This document shows positions 13,254-19,493 of a stretch of DNA of 29,371 bases, one piece after another (position 1 is the stretch's first letter; each line of letters begins with the position of its first letter). Location of the stretch: positions 1 to 29,371 of IMG/VR virus record IMGVR_UViG_3300047317_000774; one strand, written 5' to 3'. The stretch comes from a virus. The translations under genes were made by a program, and so were the position numbers. The notes under the pieces were generated by a model that saw only the letters and a list, made by a program, of their open reading frames with translations, did not search any database and was not told where the DNA came from.

Positions 13254-13295
13254 TTAACCGCCGGTATTGACCGCAAAGAAACCGGCGGTTAATTT
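13254..13295 (+). promoter_or_regulatory. Early plus-strand promoter (pL-like) with two immunity operators
   Basis: The promoter is TTGACC (13267-13272) and TAATTT (13290-13295) with a 17-base spacer. TTAACCGCCGGTATT (13254-13268) overlaps the -35, and GAAACCGGCGGTTAA (13278-13292) overlaps the -10. Both share the half-site CGGTTAA/TTAACCG with the cI-cro operators, so the same CI and Cro should control both early operons, as in lambda OL and OR. Confidence 0.85.
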
Positions 13296-13299
13296 ACAC

Positions 13300-13622
13300 C
13301 CATCGCAGCGACACGCAGCCACTGCGAAGGGCCTCAAGAGACCCGTCGCTCTTTAACAGTCAGGAATCTTCGCGGATCGATCCCCGGCAACGGGCATAGC
13401 GCGAAACACAAACTTCGATCCCCATGCAGGCTCTGGAACCTGCCGGACTCCCCATATGGGAGGACGCCAAACCATGCAAGCCAGCCGGCGAAGAACACCG
13501 AACACGAAATGTGTGACGCCGGCCAGGTGGGGAAACCGCGGCGCTGCGCGTGGGATGGAAAACAGATTTCACTGGCTGGCCTTGGCGACAGGGCCAGACG
13601 GGAAATCAACGGGAGCGAGACA
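13300..13622 (+). promoter_or_regulatory. Structured early leader with boxA (nut-like)
   Basis: No gene is evident in these 320 bases downstream of the promoter. A boxA motif CGCTCTTTAACA lies at 13347-13358 and is nearly identical to the rRNA-operon boxA that recruits NusB/S10. Upstream is an imperfect hairpin (13328-13343). Downstream is a short hairpin CCCG-GCAA-CGGG (13383-13394) with a GNRA loop, reminiscent of boxB. Further hairpins are near 13426-13443 (GCAGG/CCTGC) and 13448-13463 (CTCCC/GGGAG). I read it as an antitermination leader for the long plus operon. Confidence 0.6.
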
Positions 13623-13799
13623 ATGAACGAAGCCCAGGCAAAACAGATTAACGATATCGTCCAGGAGATTGCAGCAGACGACAGCATCAGCTTCGATGCT
13701 GCCTTCAAAATCGCGGTCGGAGTGCTCAGGCTGCATGCCATTGAAAGCGTGCCGAAAGGAGAGTTCGCAGCTGGAGGGCAAGCCTCACGCCAAGGGTAG
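13623..13799 (+). CDS. First small protein of the early plus operon
   Basis: A 58-residue acidic, helical protein (MNEAQAKQINDIVQEIAADDSISFDAAFKIAVGVLRLHAIE). The ATG at 13623 has GGGAG 8 bases upstream; longer frames read back into leader sequence. In lambda the first gene of this operon is the antiterminator N, but N is strongly basic with an Arg-rich helix and this protein is not, so I do not call it N. Its 3' end overlaps the convergent gene at 13785 by 15 bases. Function unknown. Confidence 0.65.
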   Translation: MNEAQAKQINDIVQEIAADDSISFDAAFKIAVGVLRLHAIESVPKGEFAAGGQASRQG

Positions 13800-14069
13800 A
13801 AAAGCCATCCACGTCTGAGATTCTGACACGAAGATAGATGGACCGGCTGGAGGAGAAAGCGGCGTTGCGATTGCTCTGACCCTATCTCGAATGTCGCTTA
13901 TACCGAAGCTACTTGATCCGAAATAGGTGCCAATAGGAAGTTTTCTTACGCTTCCGTCCTCGTAGACAACCGTCCGTTTCAATCCGAGTAGCTCCATCCT
14001 CTCATGAAGTTCTTTGTATTCGTCGCCTTCTGCTCTGAAGAGCTCAACCCTAACCATGTATTCCGCCAT
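13785..14069 (-). CDS. DUF2622-like small protein (GhoS-like fold possible)
   Basis: A 94-residue protein: MAEYMVRVELFRAEGDEYKELHERMELLGLKRTVVYEDG, then KLPIGTYFGSSSFGISDIRDRVRAIATPL and a short C-terminal strand with WMAFL. The beta-alpha-beta pattern with EY-LH-M--LG and a GTY turn resembles prophage proteins annotated DUF2622, the family that to my memory includes the antitoxin endoribonuclease GhoS. No toxin partner (small membrane GhoT) is evident next to it. It is inverted against the early plus operon and has two copies of TTCCACAGTCGA (minus strand) in its upstream region. Assignment is tentative. Confidence 0.7.
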   Translation of the reverse strand: MAEYMVRVELFRAEGDEYKELHERMELLGLKRTVVYEDGSVRKLPIGTYFGSSSFGISDIRDRVRAIATPLSPPAGPSIFVSESQTWMAFLPLA

Positions 14070-14085
14070 AACAACATCCCTTGTT

Positions 14086-14130
14086 TCGACTGTGGAAGTT
14101 GAAGCATATGGGTTTCACTCGACTGTGGAA
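14086..14130 (-). repeat. Two 12-bp direct repeats upstream of the DUF2622-like gene
   Basis: TCGACTGTGGAA occurs at 14086-14097 and again at 14119-14130, 33 bases apart, three DNA turns. The copies lie 17 and 50 bases before the gene at 14069 on its upstream side, a fitting place for a paired operator. Confidence 0.55.
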
Positions 14131-14158
14131 AGCGAGGAAACAGGGAGCCTGCCCCTGT

Positions 14159-14183
14159 AAAAACAGGTGTCAGCACACCCTGT
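14159..14183 (-). terminator. Leftward terminator after the structured RNA
   Basis: On the minus strand a stem ACAGGGTGT/ACACCTGT with one bulge and loop GCTG (14183-14163) runs into five U residues (14163-14159). It could end a leftward transcript coming from the gene at 14343-14570 or from the structured region. Confidence 0.6.
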
Positions 14184-14192
14184 CGTTAACTG

Positions 14193-14330
14193 CCCGATCC
14201 TCTCTATGAGAGCGCATCGGGGTGTGATCTGAGGCTAAGACTCGGGCGGCGGAAGTGCCAACAGGTAGTCTTCAGGGCTGCCCCATCCGCTCAATTCCGG
14301 TTGAGCCCCGGACAGATCACACCCCGATGC
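14193..14330. ncRNA. Structured RNA element with alternative pairing
   Basis: An 18-bp perfect inverted repeat closes the element: GCATCGGGGTGTGATCTG (14214-14231) with its complement at 14313-14330. Inside are a hairpin GCTCAA/TTGAGC (14289-14294 and 14301-14306) and a stem GGGCGGC/GCTGCCC (14244-14250 and 14277-14283) that is complete only on the plus strand, through a G-U pair. Just upstream, CCCGAT (14193-14198) can pair with ATCGGG (14216-14221) around the hairpin CTCTC-TAT-GAGAG, competing with the long stem. It is flanked by genes on minus. This may be a phage small RNA or a switch in a leader. No known RNA family is recognised. Confidence 0.6.
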
Positions 14331-14342
14331 GGCACCATTTAT

Positions 14343-14570
14343 CTAAGCCTGAGCAGGGCCACCGATAATGATGTTCTTGCTTCCGCATTTGCACACGGGA
14401 ACTCGAGCCTCGGATCGCCCTCGATAATACTCATAATCGCTTGCTGGAACTGTATCGAAGCCCTGCCAGTGCTCTTCTGTTCTGCCAAAGTCATCCGAGC
14501 TGCTGACTTGCACACCTTCGTGACCACAATCCCTGCATGTCGCTTTACGACTGCTATCTGACCAACTCAT
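14343..14570 (-). CDS. Small zinc-ribbon-like protein
   Basis: A 75-residue protein with a first Cys pair in ATCRDCGHEG (residues 12-15) and a second in VPVCKCGSKNI (about 60-62), a spacing that can form a zinc ribbon. Between them is an acidic, aromatic stretch (DFGRTEEHWQGFDTVPASDYEYYRG). The ATG at 14570 has a perfect GGAGGT 5 bases upstream, which fixes the start. It is inverted against the early operon and upstream of the structured RNA, whose transcript it might share. Function unknown. Confidence 0.72.
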   Translation of the reverse strand: MSWSDSSRKATCRDCGHEGVQVSSSDDFGRTEEHWQGFDTVPASDYEYYRGRSEARVPVCKCGSKNIIIGGPAQA

Positions 14571-14738
14571 GTTGACCTCCTTTTCTTGTAGAGCCTTCTG
14601 AAATTTAGCAGGCCTTTCCCGTTTTGCTCTCACAACACAAGTACGAATGCACTCCCCTCCGCGCCCAACGGCAACCAGCGGAGCGGATGAGTGCATCCGA
14701 GTTTTGTTGGATCAACACCCGTCACTCTGGAGGCGACC
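14571..14738 (+). promoter_or_regulatory. Intergenic region with a nested hairpin before the 14739 operon
   Basis: No gene is seen. A nested inverted repeat at 14647-14696 has an outer stem ATGCACTC/GAGTGCAT and an inner stem CTCCGC/GCGGAG around a 15-base loop. It lacks a T-run, so it is not a simple terminator; it may be leader structure or a binding site. A clear promoter was not found. Confidence 0.5.
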
Positions 14739-15176
14739 ATGAACGCAGCAATGAAACTCTGTCAGGCCATGTACGACGCGCAGTTGCCTCCGGCGGTGAG
14801 CGAGTCGGAAGAACAGCTGGAATGGCTGGAAAGCGCCGCTGAACAGCTGGTGTGCGGCTCGGACGTGGAATGGAAGCGCCGGTTTGGCCTGGTGCAGAAG
14901 GTGACCTCGGCGCAGTACGCCGAACATCTTCAGCAGCATCTGACCCAGCGACAGATCGACGGACTTGATGATCGCGACTCGTTCGCCAACCTGGTGTTGG
15001 CGGTGGTCGTAGGCAGCCCGGCCGAGGCGCTTACCCACGCCAAGCACCTGCTGGGCAGCAACAGTCCGGTCACACAGCTTGAGGCGATCGCCGCCGACTT
15101 CCTCCGTCCGCACGCTGCCAACGCGGTGGCTGCCGAACACGAAGCGGCAGAAGACGACGTGGATGGCGACTTGTGA
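14739..15176 (+). CDS. Phage protein, first of a coupled operon
   Basis: A 145-residue acidic, helical protein (MNAAMKLCQAMYDAQLPPAVSESEEQLEWLESAAEQLV). The ATG at 14739 is fixed by GGAGG 6 bases upstream. The end is strongly acidic (EHEAAEDDVDGDL). I remember similar proteins in the same place in Pseudomonas phages without a known role. Its stop overlaps the next start (GTGA at 15173-15176). Confidence 0.78.
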   Translation: MNAAMKLCQAMYDAQLPPAVSESEEQLEWLESAAEQLVCGSDVEWKRRFGLVQKVTSAQYAEHLQQHLTQRQIDGLDDRDSFANLVLAVVVGSPAEALTHAKHLLGSNSPVTQLEAIAADFLRPHAANAVAAEHEAAEDDVDGDL

Positions 15177-15364
15177 GCCCTCACATCCTGATCGACCAAG
15201 CCCTTGATGGTGTGTCGACGCCCGCCGGCGAAGAAGACATCAGCCTGCTGGTGCAGGCGCTGATCACCCGCCTCTTCACCGACGGCGCGATCACCATTGA
15301 CGAGTTCAACCACTACTGCAAACGCCTGCGTGACATCTGTCAGCGGCGCAAGGAGGACGCATGA
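15173..15364 (+). CDS. Small coupled phage protein, GTG start
   Basis: A 63-residue protein (MSPHILIDQALDGVSTPAGEEDISLLVQALITRLFTDGAITIDEFNHYCKRLRDI). It begins at a GTG that overlaps the previous stop and ends overlapping the next ATG (ATGA, 15361-15364). It is helical with an EF-like acidic turn (DGAITIDEF) that may be chance. Typical of small early phage proteins that act on host factors; no function is known. Confidence 0.72.
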   Translation: MSPHILIDQALDGVSTPAGEEDISLLVQALITRLFTDGAITIDEFNHYCKRLRDICQRRKEDA

Positions 15365-15555
15365 GTACGGCACCGGTTAAATCACTGATCGACGAGCAGT
15401 TGGAGGACATCGAACACAAGATCGCCCTGCTCGGCTTCGGCCTTCCCTTCAACGAGGTGATCGGCCGCAAGCGCGAGGATCTGGTCGCCAATCTCCCGCA
15501 GCGCCTGGCGCCTTCGATGAAGGGCAAGCGGATTGCGGTGAGAGTTCGGCCGTGA
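15361..15555 (+). CDS. Small coupled phage protein
   Basis: A 64-residue basic protein with one long helix (SLIDEQLEDIEHKIALLGFGLPF) and a basic end (KGKRIAVRVRP). It overlaps both neighbours by 4 bases (ATGA before, GTGA after), so it is part of a four-gene translationally coupled string. No family recognised. Confidence 0.7.
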   Translation: MSTAPVKSLIDEQLEDIEHKIALLGFGLPFNEVIGRKREDLVANLPQRLAPSMKGKRIAVRVRP

Positions 15556-15668
15556 CCGGTCGCCAATGGGCGCGCCGCCTGATTATCTGGCGCGGCGCGT
15601 TCTCTTCCCTCGGCATTTTCACCTTTCTGATGCCGCTCAGCGCCCTCGCCGACCGCATCACCTCCTGA
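15552..15668 (+). CDS. 38-residue membrane peptide
   Basis: A GTG at 15552 overlaps the previous stop (GTGA) and opens a 38-codon frame: a basic start (TGRQWARRLIIWRG) and one hydrophobic segment (AFSSLGIFTFLMPLSALA). The positive N-terminus and single helix suggest an inner-membrane micro-protein. Coupling to the preceding gene is the main support. Confidence 0.55.
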   Translation: MTGRQWARRLIIWRGAFSSLGIFTFLMPLSALADRITS

Positions 15669-15711
15669 CTTTCAACTTAAAGCGCTGCGCACGTCGCGCC
15701 AAGGAATTGTC

Positions 15712-16029
15712 ATGACCGAACAAAAGCACACGCCCGGCCCGTGGATGGCTCGCCAGATTGGCGGCCAAGGTTTTCCGGGGCAAATCGGCTGGGCTATTGA
15801 TTACAACCAAGATCAGGAGCAGGTCGTCGACTTCGTGTACGAGGAAGCAGACGCGAAGCTGATCGCCGCCTCTCCTGCCCTGCTGGCAGCCGCCAAGAAA
15901 ACGGTTGATGCATGGGCAAAGTTCATCGACTCATTCAGCTACGCGCCAGGCATTGGCGATCGAGCCGAGGACATGGAGTTCCGAGAAATACTTGAGCTTC
16001 GTGCCGCCATCGCCAAAGCCACCGAATAA
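15712..16029 (+). CDS. Phage HTPGPW-type early protein
   Basis: A 105-residue protein with the common phage pattern: HTPGPW near the start, a short beta part, then EEADAKLIAASPALLAAAKKTVDAW and a C-terminal helix ending in LRAAIAKA. Proteins of this kind are found in early operons of many phages of Gram-negative hosts; the activity is not established. The ATG at 15712 follows AAGGAATTGTC. A 43-base gap separates it from the coupled string upstream. Confidence 0.78.
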   Translation: MTEQKHTPGPWMARQIGGQGFPGQIGWAIDYNQDQEQVVDFVYEEADAKLIAASPALLAAAKKTVDAWAKFIDSFSYAPGIGDRAEDMEFREILELRAAIAKATE

Positions 16030-16070
16030 CCCTTCCACAGCGCCCCTCTCCGGTGGCGCGGAGAACAGTC

Positions 16071-16808
16071 ATGTCCGATAAAAACATGCAGATCTGGGAC
16101 AAGGTCAGCACGACCGATACCCGATACACCAAAGCGGCCGAGGTTGGCGGGCAGAAGATCACCAGCCTCAACGGCACCGCGATGATCATGAAAGCGACTG
16201 AGGTTTTCGGCCCGGTCGGCATTGGCTTTGGTTGGTCGATTGTTGAAGAGCGCTTCGATGAGGGCTCGGAAATGGTCAGCGGCGAAGGCGATAAGCGCCT
16301 GGTGCTGGGCCGCGAGCTGAACCACACCATCAAGATTCGCTTCTGGTTTGAGCTGGACGGCAAGCGCGGAGAGATCGAGCAGTACGGCTGCACGCGCTAC
16401 CTCTACAAATCGAAGTTCGGCACCACCACAGACGGGGAAGCGCCGAAGAAGTCGCTGACCGACGCCATCAAGAAATCTCTGTCGATGCTCGGCTTCAGTG
16501 CCGACGTGTTCCTCGGCATGTTCGATGACCACACCTACGTCGAGCAGCTCAAGGAAGAACAAGCAATCGAACTGGCAGTGGACAAGGACGCCGAGATCCT
16601 GCGTCAGAAGCAGGAGCGACTGGAGTGGCTGAACTCGGCTGTGGAAACAATGGGCAAGGCCGTGACGCCCCACGAACTGAAGATGCTGAACGTCAAATAC
16701 ATCCGCGAGGCGACCCGCCGCAACGAGCCGACGTTCATCGCCCGAATCACTCGGGCCTTTGAAGAGCGCAAAGCGGCTTTTGAGCCCGGCAAGGAGAATG
16801 CAGCATGA
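16071..16808 (+). CDS. Putative Rad52-like single-strand annealing protein
   Basis: This 245-residue protein probably anneals complementary single strands in phage recombination. Residues 33-62 form a strand-turn-strand (LNGTAMIMKATEVFGPVGIGFGWSIVEE). The most telling part is residues 124-150 (EAPKKSLTDAIKKSLSMLGFSADVFLG), which matches the Rad52-type signature of a Lys-rich TDA-helix followed by LG. The C-terminal part (160-245) is a charged coil. Its neighbour is Gp157, and NinB and NinG complete a recombination set. The ATG at 16071 is used because the upstream in-frame codons lack an RBS. It could belong to another annealase group; I rate the class as likely, not certain. Confidence 0.68.
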   Translation: MSDKNMQIWDKVSTTDTRYTKAAEVGGQKITSLNGTAMIMKATEVFGPVGIGFGWSIVEERFDEGSEMVSGEGDKRLVLGRELNHTIKIRFWFELDGKRGEIEQYGCTRYLYKSKFGTTTDGEAPKKSLTDAIKKSLSMLGFSADVFLGMFDDHTYVEQLKEEQAIELAVDKDAEILRQKQERLEWLNSAVETMGKAVTPHELKMLNVKYIREATRRNEPTFIARITRAFEERKAAFEPGKENAA

Positions 16809-17368
16809 CCCAGCTCTACGCACTGACCGGCAAGCTCGCTGAACTTCAGGGAATGGCTGACACCGACGACGAGGGCCTGAAAGAGGCCCTGCAGCACGCG
16901 ATGGACGAGATCCAAGGCGAGTTCGAGGTGAAGGCCGACAACATCGTCATGCTGTGCCGCAACATTGAAAGCGACGTGACCGCCATCGAATCGGAAATTG
17001 AGCGGTTGACCGAGCTCAAGCGCATCAAGTCCAACAGTGTTGCGCAGATCAGCGATTACCTGCGCCGAAACATGGAAGCCGCCAACCTCAAGTCAATCAA
17101 GCGCCCGCTGTTCACCATCACCCTGGCCTTGGGCAAGGAAAAGGTCATCGTCGATAACGAGGATGCGGTACCGGACGAGCTGACCGCTGTGAAAACCAGC
17201 ATTGCACCAGACAAAAATGCGATCGCCGCCAAGCTCAAGGAAATTCGTGAGCACAACGAAGCTGTGCGCAAGCGCATGTCCGCCGGCGAAGACGCGGAAC
17301 ACGAACTGATTGAAGAGCCTGCATACGCGCACTTGGAGCGCGGCGAAAGCTCGATCCGGATCAAGTGA
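16805..17368 (+). CDS. Siphovirus Gp157 family protein
   Basis: The 187-residue protein fits the Gp157 family, first noted in Streptococcus phages, where it has been linked to phage resistance and found beside recombination genes. The pattern is LYALTGKLAELQGMAD, a helix pair with DNIVMLCRNIESDVTAIESEIERLTELKRIKSN (coiled coil), LRRNMEAANLKSIKRPLFTITLALGKEKVIVDNEDAVPDEL, and a last helix with a short SSIRIK strand. Start overlaps the annealing gene by ATGA (16805-16808). Length is normal. The molecular role is not settled. Confidence 0.88.
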   Translation: MTQLYALTGKLAELQGMADTDDEGLKEALQHAMDEIQGEFEVKADNIVMLCRNIESDVTAIESEIERLTELKRIKSNSVAQISDYLRRNMEAANLKSIKRPLFTITLALGKEKVIVDNEDAVPDELTAVKTSIAPDKNAIAAKLKEIREHNEAVRKRMSAGEDAEHELIEEPAYAHLERGESSIRIK

Positions 17369-17375
17369 GGCCAGC

Positions 17376-17618
17376 ATGATCAGCAACCACCTCAACCTGG
17401 TCGAGCAGCAGCGACAAAGCGCCGAGGTGATATCGGCGCAAGTCACCCAGTACGTAGCCGCCGGCGGGCGGATCGACCAACTGAAAAGCCCGCCGCACAA
17501 CCCGCTGCCACCGCCCCGCTCCAACAAAATAGACCCTGAAACGGTCCTCAAGCGGCGCCCGAAGCCGATATCGGCGGCCAACCGGAAGGCTCTTCGCAAA
17601 ATGGCGGACTCGATATGA
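17376..17618 (+). CDS. Small phage protein after Gp157
   Basis: An 80-residue basic protein: a helical start (NHLNLVEQQRQSAEVISAQVTQYVAAGGRIDQL), a proline-rich middle (SPPHNPLPPPRSN) and a basic end (RRPKPISAANRKALRKMADSI). The ATG at 17376 follows AGTGAGGCC. It overlaps the next gene by ATGA (17615-17618). It may bind nucleic acid by its tail. Function unknown. Confidence 0.68.
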   Translation: MISNHLNLVEQQRQSAEVISAQVTQYVAAGGRIDQLKSPPHNPLPPPRSNKIDPETVLKRRPKPISAANRKALRKMADSI

Positions 17619-18076
17619 GCAAGCGCAAACCGTGCAATCGTCGGGTGCAGATCGAGCGCAGCATGCGCGCCCTGGTCAACACCCACCACGCAGCTGTGAT
17701 CAACATCGATCCAAGCGGCCTTCAGGTCATGATCAACTGGAAGAACGGCAAGCAGATCCTGTCGAGGGCGGTTTCCGACGCACTCTGCGATGTTGCGCAC
17801 CGCTGGACGATTTACATCGCAGGCATCTGCGTTCGTCAGGACGGCGCCCAATACATCAAGTCGATCGACATCAAGCCCGACGGCGTGCACCTGGTGGAAA
17901 GGCTCTCGGATGTCCTTGAGCATTTCTACGAAGAGGTGATGGCCGACTGCAACCCCAATCACCGCGTCGCCATGGGCTGGCTGGCCGTGCCCGGTGACAG
18001 GCCGGTTCCCGAAGCACAGCTGTCCGCACTACTTGCCTCGGTCGGCGCCTGGAATCAGGTGAAGGTTGCAGCGTGA
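17615..18076 (+). CDS. Phage protein of the recombination operon, unknown
   Basis: A 153-residue alpha/beta protein. A basic N-terminus (KRKPCNRRVQIERSMRALVN) is followed by paired strands (AAVINIDPSGLQVMINWKNG), a helix with conserved-looking Cys and Trp, then a strand pair and the C-terminal segment PNHRVAMGWLAVPGDRPVPEAQ. It is coupled to both neighbours. I do not recognise a family. Confidence 0.75.
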   Translation: MSKRKPCNRRVQIERSMRALVNTHHAAVINIDPSGLQVMINWKNGKQILSRAVSDALCDVAHRWTIYIAGICVRQDGAQYIKSIDIKPDGVHLVERLSDVLEHFYEEVMADCNPNHRVAMGWLAVPGDRPVPEAQLSALLASVGAWNQVKVAA

Positions 18077-18270
18077 GACGAACCACCAACCGGGCGGCCA
18101 CGCGCCGCAAACAGACCTGGCTGGACTTGCCGGCCAGCGGAATTGAAGAGGTAGGCCATGGCCAAGAGCAATTCGCAATTGCAGAAGGACAAGCGAGCCA
18201 AGGAAAAGGTGCTGCTCGATCGGATCGGCGCCGAGAAGCGATCGCTGATTGTTTCGAAAGCTCTCGATGA
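18073..18270 (+). CDS. Possible short gene overlapping the 18158 gene
   Basis: A GTG overlaps the previous stop (GTGA at 18073-18076) and opens 65 codons that run 113 bases into the next gene in another frame. The first 27 residues (RRTTNRAATRRKQTWLDLPASGIEE) look protein-like; the overlapping rest has the Gln/Arg/Ala-rich character of a shadow frame. It may be real only in its first half or not at all. Confidence 0.3.
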   Translation: MRRTTNRAATRRKQTWLDLPASGIEEVGHGQEQFAIAEGQASQGKGAARSDRRREAIADCFESSR

Positions 18271-18484
18271 CGCCTTGCTGGTTCTCGGCGAGCGCCACGA
18301 CTTCGAGGAATGGCAGGAGACGGTGTCAACGTTCATCATCAATCTAGCTGCCGCACCGGCCGAAGACTCAGAGCGCTTCGTGAAGATGTCGCGACCGACA
18401 ATTGTTGTTAAGGAAAAGTGGTCGCGGCAGCTTGAAGAGTTTGCCAAAATCGGAGTCTTAAGCAATTTACTGGCAGTACAATAG
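18158..18484 (+). CDS. Phage protein, last of the recombination operon before cargo
   Basis: A 108-residue basic, helical protein (MAKSNSQLQKDKRAKEKVLLDRIGAEKRSLIVSKALDDALLVL). The ATG at 18158 follows GAGGTAGGCC. The lysine-rich N-terminus resembles phage proteins that contact nucleic acid, and the first half has the spacing of a ribbon-helix-helix-like repressor, though this is not certain. The sequence becomes AT-rich in the last 40 bases and the stop lies 9 bases from the convergent cargo gene, so its C-terminus may have been altered when the cargo came in. Confidence 0.65.
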   Translation: MAKSNSQLQKDKRAKEKVLLDRIGAEKRSLIVSKALDDALLVLGERHDFEEWQETVSTFIINLAAAPAEDSERFVKMSRPTIVVKEKWSRQLEEFAKIGVLSNLLAVQ

Positions 18485-18493
18485 ATACCAGCT

Positions 18494-19396
18494 CTAGTCT
18501 GAATCATCTGAATTTCTTGGTAAAAATGCCGCTTTACCGAACATTTCTAGGTCGTGTTGAAACGCCGCAATGGTTCCAGAAGCAGCTGCTCTCTCGGGGT
18601 TTTTAGCTATAGCTTTTTCAATAACCGCTTGTTGATTTGGATTGATTTCCTTATACAACTGAGAGATCTCCTTTGCCTTGCCGAACATATATTGGGCAAA
18701 ACCCTTCGGCCAATAGTAACTTTGCGGAAAAAGCCTTCCCTCTTTTAGAGAAACGCGACTAGATCTCATCTGCTTTGATTCGCTGTGATTAGCGAGTCCA
18801 AGAAGAATAAACTTCGGCAGTTTGGTATAAACCATGACTTGACCTTCTCCAATCAGCACATCCATGTGCATAGCCCTAAGGAAGTAACGATTTATATTTT
18901 CTGGCAGGCCAACCCCAGCGCTCGCACTATCGATCACGTCCAACGGATAAAGATGCTGTTCGTAGGCGCCGAGATTGCTACTATTCCCGAGAATAAACGA
19001 TGACAACCCTTGCAAAATTGCCATTTCGATCTCGTCAATAGTCTTATCTGATCGTGGGTTAACTGAACGCATATAACTCAATGTTCGCCAGCTAAGAGAT
19101 GCGCAAAATTTTGCCAACCATTCGCCGTAGCGAGCGCTATCCGCCTCATTCTTCACAAACGGATAAAATATTTTGTTTGCAAACTCTCGCTCCCAACCCG
19201 AGAACAGTTGCTCGCACGACTCGCAAAGCCAATAATCTTTAGCTATGTCCTGCGCCCTCTTATTTATATTTTGATTTAACCGTATATACCCTGTTGCTGA
19301 AGAGTCCTTCACCCATTTACCAACGAACTTTGGAATGAAATGACTTAACTTCAACTCCCGATGTTCGCCGCATAGTTTGCAATCCCCTTCGACCAT
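18494..19396 (-). CDS. Cargo: HNH-like zinc protein
   Basis: A 300-residue AT-rich protein inverted against the core operon. The N-terminus has CKLCGEHRELKLSHFIPKFV (Cys6, Cys9, His19) and later WLCESCEQLFSGWEREFANKIF (Cys58, Cys61). Two CxxC pairs with a Ser-His-x-Ile-Pro between them are the mark of an HNH-related zinc fold. The nuclease residues cannot be fixed by eye. The rest is helical with no membrane segment. Proteins of this type are frequent in prophages and defence islands, which makes a nuclease role in defence or exclusion plausible. The start ATG at 19396 has only a weak RBS-like GGGG. I could not find a family name that I trust. Confidence 0.75.
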   Translation of the reverse strand: MVEGDCKLCGEHRELKLSHFIPKFVGKWVKDSSATGYIRLNQNINKRAQDIAKDYWLCESCEQLFSGWEREFANKIFYPFVKNEADSARYGEWLAKFCASLSWRTLSYMRSVNPRSDKTIDEIEMAILQGLSSFILGNSSNLGAYEQHLYPLDVIDSASAGVGLPENINRYFLRAMHMDVLIGEGQVMVYTKLPKFILLGLANHSESKQMRSSRVSLKEGRLFPQSYYWPKGFAQYMFGKAKEISQLYKEINPNQQAVIEKAIAKNPERAAASGTIAAFQHDLEMFGKAAFLPRNSDDSD

Positions 19397-19493
19397 TAAA
19401 ACACCCCGTTTTTTTTCAAAACAATACCTTTTAATACCCCACTTCTACGAATCACGCCAGCCGGCGAGGCAGGCGTATGCCTGGAGAATGCTT

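Noticed and set aside
13623-13799. N-type antiterminator for the first plus-operon gene
   Set aside because: The protein is acidic and lacks an Arg-rich N-terminal helix.
14193-14330. Retron msr-msd for the structured RNA
   Set aside because: No reverse transcriptase gene is in the window, and the inner stems do not show the retron branching-G layout.
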